Shown here: positions 11,670-24,474 of the stretch, piece by piece
Position numbering within the stretch: the stretch's first letter is position 1
Layout: the number at the start of each line of letters is the position of its first letter
Assembly: GCA_019775845.1 (NCBI GenBank)
Contig: JADQAV010000008.1
Coordinates: 310,001-374,000 of the forward strand
DNA from: Myrmaecium sp. VS I D KN 1
Taxonomy: Eukaryota; Ascomycota; Dothideomycetes; Valsariales; Valsariaceae
DNA: 64,000 bases
Reading direction: 5' to 3'
Program-made: the position numbers and the translations under genes
The notes under the pieces: generated by a model
Told to the model about the DNA's origin: nothing
What the model saw: only the letters and a program-made list of their open reading frames with translations
Database searches by the model: none

Positions 11670-13075
11670 TCAAAAGTGGCATTGCATCTGCGATCTCCAT
11701 ATCAAAGGATCGGCGGTAGCGGTATTTGAGCCGACTGGACCCGCATGCGGCGGCAAGTAACCCATCGCAACGGTGTCGGAACGACATCCGTACGCAGCGC
11801 CATCAGCAGCGGAAGCGGTCGGAGTCGGCACGGCCGAGGCCGCTGAAGAAGCGTGAGACGTGGGGAAGAAGGGATTGGAGAACGATGCGCTGACCGGAAC
11901 CGTTGTCGTAGCGGGGGGAACAGGGTGAACGGCGTAGTAGTCGCCGTAGGTGTGTGTATATTGAAGTTCGTTGGGCGCCTGAGCGGCCGGCGCTTCTGTG
12001 ACTGCGACTCCATTCGCAGTGCCGTCGATGATACCCGGAGGCTCGTTGCAAATGCCTGTGCTGGCTTCCGGCTCCATCATCTCTATCCTACCCATCGCAA
12101 TCTCTTCAGGGTTGCTCCCGGTGGTGGTAGGCTGGTTGGTGCGGTCCATCAAGCTTGCGCGAAGAAATTGTATCACCTGTTTCGCGTTGGAAAGCTCTTC
12201 CCGCGTGTCCGTGAGATCTTTTTGTAGCTTTTCCTTGTCTGCCGTGAGTTGTTCAACTTTGTCCTTGGATGCCGCAAGATTTTTCTCCAGTGTTTCGCAT
12301 TCCTCCATGCACTTCTCCAGGCTGGTTTGCAGATTCCTCGTATGTTGCTCCTTACGCTCACGGAAGGCTCGCTGGCTGTAACTTTGTTAGTATGCTGATT
12401 AGGCTTCGCGCGGTACGTATAGAAGCGTCCGACCTGGAGTAAATAAGGAAAACAGGGCTTCTCTGGACTTACGCAGCTCGGTTTTGTGCTTTTCGCTTCG
12501 CCTGCGCCGGCGTCTGACCTTCCCCCTTTCGCTCAATGCTCCGACGTCGCTCAACATCAATTGGAGGGTGAGCCGGCGAGCTTGGGGATGGAGGATGAGT
12601 TGGCGACGTGTGTTCAACCGATCCATCATGTCCATGTTCCGTCACAGGGTACATGTTGGCATTCTGCTGCGATGGACCCTCAACAGAACCCTGGTTATAC
12701 TCTGGACTGTTGTTGCTGCTTGCTTCCGGCGTTAGGGGGGAGCTAGGCTGCGGAGCGACACCGGCCGGCTGAATTTCAGTCGTGGTCGGGAAATAGTTGG
12801 ATTGTGTCGATCTCCAGGCCGTTTGTAAGGCATGTGGAGAAGGATCGTATGAGGCCGAGAAGGGATTGTGTGTGATTGGAGGAGAAAGGGGAGACGGAAG
12901 GAACGCAGTTCCTTTGGCGCCTTGCTATAGAAATGTTAGATATTATAGCTAGATGGCTTATCGATGAACTTACATTCATAAAATCAATGTTCCTATAGAT
13001 GGTGGGTGGAGGTACCAGATCGTCACATGGACTGGAGAAAGGAAAGGCGGACGGGTGGATAGCTGCATGATCCAT
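11670..13075 (-). CDS. bZIP transcription factor, Yap/AP-1-like
   Basis: Three exons: 13075-12974, 12924-12473 and 12375-11670, giving 419 residues. The basic region KRKAQNRAAQRAFRERKEQH (about residues 177-196) is formed across the second intron, whose branch site is a perfect TACTAAC. NRAAQRAFRER is the fungal Yap-family signature (Q and F in place of the A and C/S of other bZIPs). A leucine zipper with heptad spacing follows (TLEKNLAASKDKVEQLTADK and on). The rest is Ser/Pro/Thr-rich and presumably carries activation functions. The C-terminal cysteine-rich domain that defines redox-sensing Yap1 is not evident, so an oxidative-stress role should not be assumed. It is a nuclear DNA-binding protein expected to recognise TTACTAA-type sites. 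Confidence 0.88.
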
Positions 13076-15389
13076 AACAGCGTCGGCTGTTGATCAGGTC
13101 CGTGGACAGGTCGATGAAACACAATATGCGGATAAGGCAGCAGTCAACACACGACTGGATAAAAGAAACAGGAGATAATAAATATATGGAAGGAGTCGGC
13201 TAGACAGTGCAGCACAGGCTTCCTAGATTGCAAAATCGACCCGTTCACCGGTGTTGGAGAAGTAGAAGAACAACCGGCCAAGCTTCAGATACAGGCCGAC
13301 GTTGGTCAACTTGTAACATCAGCAGCCAAGAGGTTGTATTTCAAAGCATCTGCTGCTAAGCCCCGGGACCGTCAGAAGAGTAGGAAGGGGACCTCGTCTG
13401 AACCGGGCTATGATAAACATAGGTAGGCGGCCGCCCCTGAGTTTCTGGAGATCCGGTACGGACGCATGTAACTAACGGCAAAGCGGGACGGGGAATCAGA
13501 GGCATCTTACGACCTCAAGGGAGCGGCCAGCGAGACGCAGGCTACAGCAGAGGGGTAATTCAGTGGTGGCTATCCTCGGCGAGCTCTGGGCTGGCGAGGG
13601 GTAGTAACCAGAGGAAGGGACAGAACGCCCGGAGCCATGAAAGATCGACGGAGCCGCCGAACGGTGTCCCGTAGCGACATTTAATCTGGGGTTCGTTTTT
13701 AGGGTCCATCCCTAGGGTCCGTTCAAAAGAGCCCAGGAGTGTTGTCGAGGCGAGAGGGAGGGAGTCGGTTCCAGCCTTCCGTAGTTCGTGCGGCCAGTAA
13801 GAATCCAAATCAACGCGCACTTCAAATGTCTAGATTTGGTGGCAATCACTTCAGCGAATCGCTGCGGACAGCGCAGCGCGGCGGCCTTGTGGGTAGCTCG
13901 TTGTATCTGCGCTGTTTCCTCGGCGTCCACATACTCGCAGGTATCCGGCAAAGCCACAAGAGGTCATTCCCGACGTGAGTACGTTCTCAGTTCTGATGGC
14001 AAGACGTATTGAACGCGGTTGCAGCGAGGCGATCTGATCCAGTGATGCTCGAGGATTTCGACGACACTGCATAATCGTTGGGAAAGTCATGACATCTTGC
14101 CTTCAGGTTATTTCCACTCTGAAATCAACTCTGGGTGAGAGCTACTCCTATCAAGGGTCTGTTGAGGAGATCCATCAACCATTATTTATTGTGCAAAGTC
14201 CAGCCCCTTGCCAGCCCTTCACCAAGCCAGCTGGAGAAGGGGGAGGATCAAGCTCAACCCCCCTCTCCGCCCTCCCTTGCCTCCTTACTTCGGGCGATAC
14301 CTAACCGAATTCCTAACTCCGACCCAGTTTTCGACTTGTTGGCTTGTTGATACATGACATTGCCCGGATTGGATTGGAACGTCGAGCACCAGGCCAATGT
14401 TACCGTTAGTGACTGCCAACCGGCTCAATTCCGTGCCGACGTCCGACCGTCCATGACTCGCTAAATATCGTCGTAAAGATGCGATCATGTCTCCGTCACG
14501 ACGGGAGGAAGGTTGCGGCCGCGTACGCGTTGCATGTGCCAAACCGAACTTGAATGGCGCACGGTCTGGCGGTAGCCTGAAAACTCCGGAGGAGGGTTTC
14601 GTTCTCCAGTCCACATTGGGTAAGTCGCAGGCATGCTCCGGAGACGTTAAACGGACCTCATTCTTCAGGGATTCTTTTACCAGAACCTGGTCGATAGGGG
14701 TCATGAGCACGCTGAGGGGTTGCGATGGATATGGCTCCAGACAGACCAATGACGAAAGAACAACCGCCACGAGACCGCTGAACGTATCTTGCTGCACCGT
14801 GTTCCAGGGGATAAGAAGTTGTGAGAAGGGTCTTGATACTCCAGTAGGAAGCAAGGAAGTGCTAGCTCAAAACGATGGAACCCTCTGAGCCATCCACAAG
14901 GTCAGCTTGGACGGTACGTTACCTGCGCTCTCGGAGCCATGTCCGTCAACCTCAAGACCACAACAAAAGACTGCGGCGCCCATCGCTCCGTCGCCGAAAA
15001 CGATCGCCGACGGGCCAGCTTGCGATTTATAATCGAGAATTTGTCAACTCTGGCCCCCTGACGTATCGAAAAATGAGCTTAGTTGAGAGCGCTTTTTGGC
15101 GGACGGGAATAACGGTCATTCTGTAAAGCATTGGCAAGTGAGCTTCGATGTTATTGTCATCCCCCACGTTCCCCTTCATAATTACAGAAACTGTTCTTCG
15201 TGCGAGACGTGAGCTGTTGAGCGAATCTGCATAGTATCCGTTGGTGAACCAATCGTGATGTGTTGATACAATGCCAGGTTGAAATAGCCGTTGGCCGGGT
15301 CCACCTTCAATACCGCTCTTTTCCCATTCCCCTTCCCGGAAACAGAACGCCGATGAAACGCCGTGATCAGAAAGGAATTGCGCAAAAAA
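13076..15389. other. Long intergenic region, no gene supported
   Basis: About 2.3 kb between the bZIP start and the LIP5 stop. Open frames exist on both strands (the longest near 14285-14854, minus), but none shows a recognisable domain or a convincing splice pattern. It probably contains the bZIP 5' UTR and promoter, since regulators often have long leaders. Confidence 0.45.
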
Positions 15390-16877
15390 TTAATGCTCTC
15401 GCTCGCTCGCCTGGGCAGCCAACGCTGCGACATCTTCAGCCGTCGTGGTGGTGTTGAAGCTTTCCGGCGCCTGCCCAGCTGCAGCTGCCGCGCGCTTTTT
15501 CAGCACATTCTCGATAAAGGCCTCGCCTGCTTTGTACGAGCTGCGAACCAGTGGGCCGGAGGCACAGTACAAGAAGCCCATATCGAGCGAGCGCTGTCGC
15601 CAGGCTTCGAACTTGGCAGGGGTAACGTATTCCTCGACCTTCATGTGGCGCTTGGTCGGGCGCATATATTGACCGAAAGTGACAACATCGACATCAATCT
15701 TGCGTAGCTCTGTAAAATTGAGCCAGTCAGTATGTATAATGGATGCGGGGGGGCCGTTTGGACAAGTAGTGGATGTAAATCGAAGGAGTAAAGAAAGGAT
15801 AGGACAGAAAGCACTCACCAGTCAAAGCATCCAAGACCTGCTCATCGGTCTCGCCAAGTCCGAGCATGATGCTGGTCTTGGTGATCAGGCCCGGCTTAGC
15901 CTTCTTTGCAGCTTCGAGCACTGCGAGACTCTGCCTGAACTTGGCTCGTCGGTCCCGCACAAACGGTGTGAGAGCCTCAACCGTCTCAATGTTGTGCGCG
16001 TACACATCGAGCCCACTTTGTGCGACGATCTTCACCATTTCAAGGTCGCCGGCATAGTCACCCGTCAGAGCCTCCACCAACATTGTCGGCGCCTTCTGCT
16101 TAATCTTGATAATCGTCTCGGCGAAGTGGTGAGCACCTCCATCCGCGAGGTCATCACGGTCCACTGATGTAAGGACAACATACCCGAGACCCCATCTGCG
16201 GAGAGCCTCAGCGGTATTCTCTGGCTCGTGAGGGTCGAGCGGCGGCGGTTTTCGGGAAGTCTTGACGGAGCAGAAGCGACATCCGCGGGTGCAGGTGTCG
16301 CCCATGAGCATGATGGTCGCCGTAGCAGCAGATTTTGACGAGCCGCCCCAGCAGTCCGAAATGTTTGGACATCTCGCTTCTTCGCAGACTGTACGCCGTC
16401 TCAGCTTTCTGATCTCCACACAAGGGCCATGCCCCACGTAGCTGAGGTGGCTGCGCCCAGCAGAAACGAACCTGTGTGCAAATTGAGACCTCTCAGATCT
16501 TGTTTGATCTTCTTGAAGTTGTTGCCGTCCGGTATGGGCGTTTTGAGCCATTCGGGTAACCTCGTGATTTGCTTTTGCTTTCCGGCCGGCCCCACCATAG
16601 CGGTCCGCAGCTCCAATGCCTCCTCCGGTGACAGAGGCTTCTCCTTCCCACCGCCTACGAAATCTCCGAAGCTTGGCCCAGCGTTGAGCTTGTCGGCGAA
16701 CGCGGTGCGTGGTCGTCTGGGCTTCTGGGCAGGAGCGGTCGCGGAGGGTTCGGGCACGGCGGTGGCCATGGTGCGGATCGGGTGGCTACTGGCATTGCGA
16801 AGCGCAGCGAGACCAGCCGCCCGGGAGAAAGTGCAGGCGGAGGTGAGCCAGCGGGCCCGAGGCGCTGCAGAAGCCAT
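15390..16877 (-). CDS. LIP5: Lipoyl synthase, mitochondrial
   Basis: Three exons: 16877-16472, 16388-15819 and 15709-15390, giving 431 residues. The N-terminus ([20 protein letters not shown]) is Arg/Ala/Ser-rich, as expected for a matrix-targeting presequence. Both iron-sulphur motifs are present: the auxiliary cluster Cys137-x4-Cys142-x5-Cys148 and the radical-SAM cluster CTRGCRFC (Cys168, Cys172, Cys175). The first intron falls just before the auxiliary-cluster exon. Radical-SAM core stretches ([32 protein letters not shown]) and the conserved C-terminal RSSYKAGE, whose serine ligates the auxiliary cluster in characterised enzymes, are intact. The enzyme inserts two sulphur atoms into octanoyl groups on the H-protein and E2 subunits of pyruvate and 2-oxoglutarate dehydrogenases. 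Confidence 0.96.
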
Positions 16878-17886
16878 CGTCAAGAGTCGGGAAGGGAGGA
16901 GGGGCGGAAGGAGGTAGGAGTGATGTTGAGGTTCGGATGGGTCGACAAGTTCATGACCCTCACTTGTTCCCCCAGGGTTTCGAGAGGTTTTCGCCAAGCC
17001 GTAGGGCTGAATAAGGTGGGTCGGATTGGCCGCCGCACCAGCCCGCGCCGTCGGCACGCCAAGGCCGTGTGGAGTAATGATCCTCGCGAGCAGATACCAT
17101 CGGCTTTCTAGCGCATCTTCAAGGCTGTTACAGTCTGGTATCCATGTATCAGTGACTGCACGATATTAAATCCTTAAGAGATTCGTCAACTCTAACCCTA
17201 ACCCCTAGCTGCAATAATTTTCGGGAGCTCTTTTTCCTCCGGAGGAAGGTATACGAGCAAAGTACGCTAGAACAGCCCTCCGAGACGAGGATTAATTGTC
17301 TGCTTCGGTTCCTACCCACGATTGGCATAGTAGGCATGCGTTGCTGGTACACTGGGAATATGTCAATCATTCTATGCGAAAGTAAGTCCGAAAGAACCAA
17401 TCGATAGATCGACCTATATGAGTGACCCGTATAGCTACAATATGCATGTGGAAATATCCAGTGAGAATTATCATTAATCATATTCGTTTAAACGAACGTT
17501 GGATAGCTAGAGAACGAATCATTTCTCATAAAGTGCATGGATTCGTCATTATCATTTAACTCTAAAGAAGAGCAAACCACTTCCCGTAGCGATTTGATCG
17601 TAGTCTGAGAATATACCTCCCGCGTTCCTCGGAAGATCCATTAGTATCCTTAAGTGTTCGTTATGGTCGTTCAGCCGTTTAAAGAAGCAAATTATTGCTC
17701 GCAGCAATTCGATCGCAAAAGCAAATCATTATCTCTCTTGAGATCATCGCATTTCTCGCAAATCCCTTGATGATCTTCCATCTTTGTTTGTATGTTTCGA
17801 TCTCCCCTTGCTCCATCTGGCTAACTATGTTCATCGTTTTTGTTCTTTAATTGGCCATGCTGTCTTTGTTATAGGCAAGACCTGTC
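16878..17886. other. Intergenic, AT-rich
   Basis: From about 17140 the sequence becomes AT-rich relative to its surroundings, without coding character. A short telomere-like run (AACCCTAACCC) sits near 17192, too brief to mean a telomere relic by itself. The part next to 16877 is the LIP5 promoter. Confidence 0.5.
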
Positions 17887-19946
17887 TCAGCGCGGAGCAG
17901 CCAAGGAAGCGTTGTTTTGGCCTTGGATATACCCGAAGAACACCTCAGGATGGACTCGATGAGGCATGCCAAAGGGCCAAGACGGCACAACGCTCATGGG
18001 AATGCCGCCATTCGCAATATCCTGATAGACAGCCGGATGGTAGCTAACCATGCTGAATGCACGGGGGTGCGGTGGGTTCGACATCAGGGGCTCCGGAGGA
18101 GGAATGCTCATGTTATCATCGACCTTGCGGATGGCCATGTACTGGGACTCTTTGCAGTTCAAATACATGTAAGCTTGTTTCGCCATATCAGGCGTAGCAA
18201 AGACGAAGTCGAAGCCTTGACGAAACATGTAGCCGGTGGGTGTGGCCATGAGGATTGTCGCCAGGGTAGGTAAGTTCAGAACATGCCCATGAGAATTAGC
18301 GACCTGATAGGCTTCTTCCACACTGAAATACTCCATTGAGTCCCGACGGACAAGTGTAAATGTCGCTAAGAGATATTAGCGAGAGATAGGAGAAGGAGTA
18401 TGGAATGCTTACTCGCAAATTTCACGGGCTCTGTACGAATCCGCCTCGATCCAATAGAAGCACCTCGTGCATGCCCCATCGCTTTTATTGCCGAGAATTC
18501 ATCCTGAGGAGGTTATCAATGATGCTCTGAATGTCGAAGTGATATATGCTTACATGAAACTGTACGAAGGCAATCGGATTTCCACTTGGAGCACGGACGA
18601 TTTTGGGGTAATTAGGGCCATACTTCCACATGAGCTGAGAGAGTCTGTCGAGGATATGGGCATCCGTTAAATGGCTTGGAAGACTGGAAGAAGCTGTTAG
18701 CGGTTTAGCGGGTTTAGAAGACGTTGCAACCACTCACTTTCCAACGAAGATCTTCGCTTCAGGTCCAAGAACATCTTGTGCATTTCCAACGTGGAGGGGG
18801 ATGCCCTGGCCCCGAAGCGGTGCCATACGTAGAGGAAATCCTGGCGCTCCAAAGGGCGATGCGAGATTCAATGAAGCTCCAATGTGGTATTGGAAAGGGA
18901 CTAATGCATTCTTGTTTAGCTCTTGCTGAGTCGTATTTGCATGACGAGCGACGTTTGCAAAATCCTGCGGTCCACCTCCATTCATGTTAAGAGTGCTGGG
19001 GAACTGAGCAGCCGCCATTGTAGGGTTGCCTGGACCGAAAGCAGCAGGGCGAGCATTGAAGCCAGCATTGGCGGTTAGATTCGGGCCCGGGACAGCAGAC
19101 ATGGTGCTAGGCATCTGGCTGTCAAGTCGAGCCATGGGATAGTAGTAAGGAACCGCCGAGTGGAAAGCAGGGACCTGTGCATATATGGGAGTATAGTAAG
19201 GCACGCAGGCGTAGTAAGCCGGCTTTGAATAAGCGTCTGGTCTGGAGTTGAGTTGGTTTCTGAAGGCAAAATGCTTGTCGGAAGCCGAGTAGTCCTCTGC
19301 AGTATAGCCGCGATAGTTTTGGTCTACAGAGATTAGATGGTAGTTCGCTAACGAAAAAGCGGTCACGCGTGACTTACTTTCTGTACTTCTCTTATCCACC
19401 AGATTCTCTAGCGCTGCAGGGCTAGAATCGCAAGGCTCGAGCGATCGAATTTTAGCACCATGACTGGGGCTTTGAGGCGAACACAAATCCGCGTCACCAG
19501 GAGGACTCTGGCTCGGCTCTTCCAAGTTATCAGGAGTCAGAACGTCGTCGACGTCAACCACCGGAGAACTGTCTATCTTCACAGTCCTTGGACTGGCAGC
19601 ATTTGGCCCGGGAGCACCAGGTGGCTTACTCTCATCGACCGTGTTGAGATATGGAGTGCTTGGGATTTCGAGTGTTCCCTCAGAGCTTGATGCTCTAGGA
19701 GACTGATAGACAGAGTGTATTCCGACTTTGACTGTGATCAGTCAGCTAGAACAGGGCAACGCGGTTGGGAATTGCAAGAGAAGGAATCCTGGACCACTTA
19801 CAACTCAGAATGTTGGCGGTGGGAGTTTCGGGGGTACCAAGCAGAGTATCAGCCGTGCTTGTCGGAGAAACATCCTTCTGATCTGGAGCATGGCTCAAGA
19901 TTGGCTGCGCTGATGCAGGACGGGGCGTGAAAGGAACAGCAGCCAT
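17887..19946 (-). CDS. RNA-binding protein with one clear RRM
   Basis: Six exons: 19946-19802, 19731-19378, 19323-18738, 18683-18554, 18503-18413 and 18365-17887, giving 594 residues. The first ~350 residues are low complexity, Ser/Pro-rich then Tyr/Pro/Asn-rich (PYYTPIYAQVPAFHSAVPYY). An RRM starts near residue 356 with RNP2 KIFVGNLP, split by an intron, and the RNP1-like strand PIAFVQFHDEFSAIKAM follows. A second segment (TTFTLVRRDSMEYFSVEEAY, then FVFATPDMAKQAYMYL) has the rhythm of a degenerate second RRM. A role in mRNA binding is inferred from the domain. I do not recognise an established orthologue. A likely 5' UTR intron runs from 20242 to 19980. Confidence 0.82.
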
Positions 19947-19979
19947 CGTTGGAGTAATCGTGGATGATACTCTGGCTAT

Positions 19980-20242
19980 CTGAAGGAAGGGTCAGCTATT
20001 GCTAAAGTGCTCTACCAAGTGACGGCTTGGGACGCGGCGTCCCGGCAAGCAAAAGCATCACCAGCCGTCAGGATGACGACGAATTCACAAGCACAGAGGA
20101 GGAAAATGTGGACGCATGTGAAACCGGTACCTGGTGCCGAAGCAAAGGGGTGGTATCGCAGGCAGAAGGTCAAAAAGCCCAGACGAGGCCAATTGGGCTG
20201 CTCTCGTTGGGATGAAGTCCAACTGGGAGGGATTAGACTTAC
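19980..20242 (-). other. Probable 5' UTR intron of the RRM gene
   Basis: In minus sense it has a consensus donor AAC|GTAAGTC at 20242 and an acceptor CCTTCCTTCAG ending at 19980, 34 bases upstream of the start codon. A CT-rich leader lies further upstream (20340-20480). Inferred from splice signals only. Confidence 0.45.
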
Positions 20243-22224
20243 GTTAAGCTGCTTTTGCTACGCAAGCAGTAACGATACACCTTGGAAGAGCTGCAGCACA
20301 GCCAGTGGGTTCTGAGGGATGTGATGCCGGGCAAGGATATCGAAGAGCAAGCTGTCGCAGCAAGCAAAGGGCAGATGAGGAGGTAACTGATGCTGTTGAG
20401 AGGAGCGCTGATGGAGTGAAAAGAGGAGAAAGGTGAAGAGAGAGAAGTGAGAAAGGAGGGGGTTTATTAACCACCGGTGTGCGGCCGCTTCGAAGAGACG
20501 GTGGAACGGCGCCAGGCAGACTTCCGACTTGAGCACATCGTCTTGCATACAAATTTGGCGGGGGCGGTATGAAATGAGGCCCATAGACCGATATAGGAGT
20601 GTGCTTGACGTCTGCTTAAGACCCTTGCCACCCCTCATTCGCATGGACCGCTTGGGAAAGAACGCGGGACGACAAAGACCGCGATCGGAGCAGCAGGTCG
20701 GTGAGAGCTTCATCCAAGACAGCGGCTTATCTTTTGGCGGCTCTGAGAGGTGCTCTATATGTATCTTTCAGCCATGTGATGGATGCTGCTACACCAAAAG
20801 AGGCGGTCACGGCTCAGGGGCTACCAATATGCCACTTGGGACAAACGACGAAGTCCGGTTTCCACAACGCAGAGACGCGGTCAACACCTCCCAACTCATC
20901 TGATGGAATACCGCCTTGTTGCCTAGACGAGATACCTGGGTCATCTTCAGGGGGCTCTCGTGTGAAGATATGCCGTATCTTGCCAGGAAGCACTAAAGCT
21001 CACCGCCCCGTACTTGGAACAACATGCCAGCTTCGAAGCAGCACAAAGAAGCAGCTTGAAGGCCCAGGTGTCCCCCCTGTGCTGGCGGTTGGGATTCTAC
21101 GCCGACACCGGGCGGGATAAGGGGTCGAAACAATGGACAAGAACTCACTATACCTGCTGTCTGGTACTTCCCCTAAACGCTCCTCATAACCAGTCACAGT
21201 ATGGCCAAATGACGGTGAGACATCGGCCTTGAGCCGATTCCTTGAGTATGACTCCGACAGTCTGTTGGAAGAAGCATACTACTCTCCCGGGGGCCTTGGC
21301 GAGCGACTTTTCCCTTTTAAAAAAATCCTCGACGTGGCTCTACTTGCAGAACGGGATTTCACCAGACAAACGAACCGAAAGGAACACAAGGCGGCTACAG
21401 TGCCGGACCCATCCATCCTTCTCGTTCACGAAGAGGGCTAGCTGGGCTAGACTACCGGAGTTTCAGGGCGGTAACGGCCGTGAGAGCTCCTAGGGTACAG
21501 CTTGAGCTTCTCTTCCAAGTTTGCTAGCGTCGACCCCCAGTTGCAGGGCACCTAACGGAGAGATGGGAAGCATCAGGGGTATGACGCAATGAAAACCGAC
21601 AGCTCTGAGGAAACGAAACCCAGAGGTTAAAGCGTGAGCCTAGATGGCATGAAATACATGCCCTAGTTTCCCCTTGGACACTCGAAATAACCGACAACAA
21701 TGGAAAGCAAGTTGACACATTCGCAGAGATGACAAGATATAGTGATTCTGGTGAAAGGAGTACGCTGGGTGGATGGATTTGCAAAGAAAGATACTGAGTA
21801 TGCAATTTCCCCTCTGGAAACACCAAGGTCCAAAATCGGTCTTCCGAATGGCGGCATGTGAGGCAACATATCTTCCGAAATTGTTGACTATGCGTTATGG
21901 TCGGCCTTGAGGAAGAAAATCGGAACTGCAGACCGCGATACAGAGCAAAGAAATCCCGGTGTGCTCAGAACGAGGACGTTCGATATGAAGTCACTTACTG
22001 ACAAGGTGTAGGGACTTTCTCCGGATCTCCTGCCACTGCCTCAGACAAAGGCCTTCAGCATCTTCTTTGGCGATCGGACACTTCGCTTTCCGGCTCCGCA
22101 AACCCATTACACGGTTTCATTCCGTCAGGAGCTCATGCCCTAAGGGCTCCTTCACGGACCAGCCTTCCGACGCCTCCTTTTTGTCTGCAAATATTCTAGC
22201 CATATCTCTTTCAAATCTCCTCCA
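20243..22224. other. Intergenic, no gene supported
   Basis: About 2 kb containing the upstream region of the RRM gene and the 3' flank of the DUF7704 gene. Several short open frames occur, none with recognisable features. No tRNA or other RNA gene was recognised. Confidence 0.45.
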
Positions 22225-22771
22225 TCACAGCTCCTTCTTCACCTCCACCGGCCTCCTCTTCCCCTCACCAAACAAGCCAAGGAAATACCCCGTCCTCACA
22301 GCAAACAGGAACGCGGTAACACCCACATTCCCCACCGCCGTCGCAGTCCACTGCTGCACGTGCCAGAAGCTGTCACCCATAAACCACGCAGTGACAGCAA
22401 CATGACCGATATCAGCGATCCACAGAGCCCAGAGGTAGGCCTTGACGACGCGGAGCTCGGTGGTGGTGTTGAGGATGAAGAGGCCGAGGAGCAGGAGGAG
22501 GAAGTAGGCGTTGCCGAGCTGGAGGGCGAGGAGGTGGGTGGTTGGATCGGCTGATGTCGAGGATGAGATGGGAGTTTGGGGGAGCTGGGTGGTGATGAAG
22601 TATTTGGGGGCGACCAGGGGGGCGACGGCGCCGGCGAGGCTGGGTGCTGTTAGCTTGGGCTTTGATATACCTCGGTGGAGGGGCTTGTGATAGGTTGGAA
22701 CAAGCTTACAGGGAGATCGGCTCGAAGATTGTGAATACGAGCCAGGGGAAAAGCGGAAGCGACAGCGCCAT
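22225..22771 (-). CDS. DUF7704-type small membrane protein
   Basis: Two exons, 22771-22710 and 22639-22225, giving 158 residues. The start MALSLPLFPWLVFTIFEPIS and the segment LLAGAVAPLVAP (formed across the intron using the second of two closely spaced AG acceptors) match fungal proteins of the DUF7704 type. Three to four hydrophobic segments are visible: residues about 8-30, 65-85 (LGNAYFLLLLLGLFIL), 90-110 (AYLWALWIADIGHVAVTAWF) and 120-140. The C-terminus is basic and cytosol-like (GEGKRRPVEVKKEL). Function is unknown. Confidence 0.75.
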
Positions 22772-23785
22772 TGTTACGGCGTAGTCAGCGGTGGCGGCGG
22801 CTGGTTCTCCCTAGGAGTCTGAACCGTGGAGGTCAATGGAATTGCGACAACAGAGAATTCTGAAGCTGCGGGTCATAACGTAGAAGATATCTTGGTATTC
22901 AAGCCACAGAAGGCCTCTAACATCGACAGAAATGGAAAGATTGGTGCAATAGGAGAGACGGCTGTCGGAAACCCGATGTCTTGGAACTGAAAAAACACGC
23001 GCAACGCAACGAGAATGCATAGCGACAAGACTGAAATGACCAGAGAGTTGACATATTGATGAAGACACTCTTAATAGGAGATTGGCAGAAGCTGTTGATT
23101 TTTCTTACTCCTTTGTTTATAGGACGTAACGCTGAAGAAGCCAATCCAGGGGGTAAAGCAAAGTGAAGGAAAGCGGTCGCTGATAGGGCGAGAATTTGAA
23201 GAGAAGATGAAGGGAAGAGCTTACCAAATCAAGGAAATCCTACCTTCAGATTCAAACCCCAACAAACGTGAGTACAACTGTAGCCAGATGCACTCACACA
23301 CCGTCGGACAGCTTGCTTCGTCAGCACTGACGAGTTGTTGTTGCACGTCTCCCACGACCCCTCACCTCGGCAAGAGCTTCCGGGGGGGCGCAGGTCCAGC
23401 AGTCTGGCACTTTCTCTGCCAAGCCCGGACCCCCATTCTCGCGCCGGTATCCCTGCCGTTGCCCTGCCTGCCCGCCCGCCTGCTCCCCATCATCACCATC
23501 CACCATCCGACCTCGAAGAACCGTTTGGGCACGCGAGTTAACCGGAAACACAGCCACCCCAGTACTACTAGTAGACTGAACGTCAGCAGCAAAAACTCCA
23601 CACTCACTTCTCAATCTCCATCGCCGCATAATTGCATCCCATTGCGCGAGACCATCCGAAAACTCCCAACGCCCTTCGACACACTTCGAGAGGAGAGCAA
23701 ACGAACGATCGTTTTCCCTGCAAAAGAGAAACCGCACGACGACCCGTGGGGCGCGCGCCGACCACCGCAATCGCAATCGCACGCC
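22772..23785. other. Divergent promoter region DUF7704 gene / SNX3
   Basis: About 1 kb between two divergently transcribed genes. It holds both promoters and leaders. No further gene is supported. Confidence 0.5.
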
Positions 23786-24474
23786 ATGCAGTCGCTTCCG
23801 GAAGCCCGTACGCAGACGTACGAGGAGCTGTACGGTCCGCCGGAGAACTTCCTCGAGATCGAGGTGAGTCGGTCTCCATACCTGCATGAGCTTTCCGTCG
23901 GGCGGATTTACACACATACATGGATTCACAACCAACATACATACTAACCCTCCTTCCCCAGGTCGTCAACCCCCAAACCCACGGCTTCGGCCGGCACATG
24001 TACACGACCTACGAGATCCGCCTGCGAACCAACATCCCGGCCTTCAAGCTCAAGTCCTCCTCGGTGCGGCGGCGATACAGCGACTTCGAAGCGTTCCGCG
24101 ACATCCTCGAGCGCGAGAGCGCCCGCGTCACCATCCCCCCGCTGCCAGGCAAGGTCTTCACGAACCGCTTCAGCGACGACGTCATCGAGCACCGCCGCGA
24201 GGGCCTCCAGCGCTTCCTCCAGATCGTCGTCGGTCACCCGCTGTTGCAGACGGGGAGTAAGGTGTTGGCGGCGTTTGTGCAGGGTGAGTGGGATGTTTTC
24301 TTTCTTTTTTGATTTTCTGGCGGTTGGCGCCGATGGATTGGGCTGGTGCGACGTGAGAGGCACGGGCGACGGGGAAAACGTGCGGTGCTGTGTGACGTGG
24401 AACGGAAAAAAGATTGGAAAGGCTAACATACCCTTCCAAAAACAGATCCGAACTGGGACAAGCATGCGTGGTGA
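23786..24474 (+). CDS. SNX3: Sorting nexin-3
   Basis: Three exons: 23786-23863, 23962-24283 and a last exon of only 29 bases, 24446-24474, giving 142 residues, the normal length. It starts [20 protein letters not shown] and is essentially a single PX domain. The phosphoinositide-binding region is intact: [18 protein letters not shown] carries the RRYSDF motif that contacts PI3P, then PPLPGK and the [18 protein letters not shown] helix. The C-terminus DPNWDKHAW is reached only through the last intron. SNX3/Grd19 binds PI3P on early endosomes and works with retromer to recycle cargo to the Golgi. Confidence 0.95.

Noticed and set aside
14285-14854. 189-codon minus-strand frame as a gene
   Set aside because: No recognisable domain, no splice context, composition like the surrounding non-coding sequence.
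17190-17205. Telomere-like AACCCTAACCC
   Set aside because: Fewer than three units and no subtelomeric context; chance occurrence is likely.
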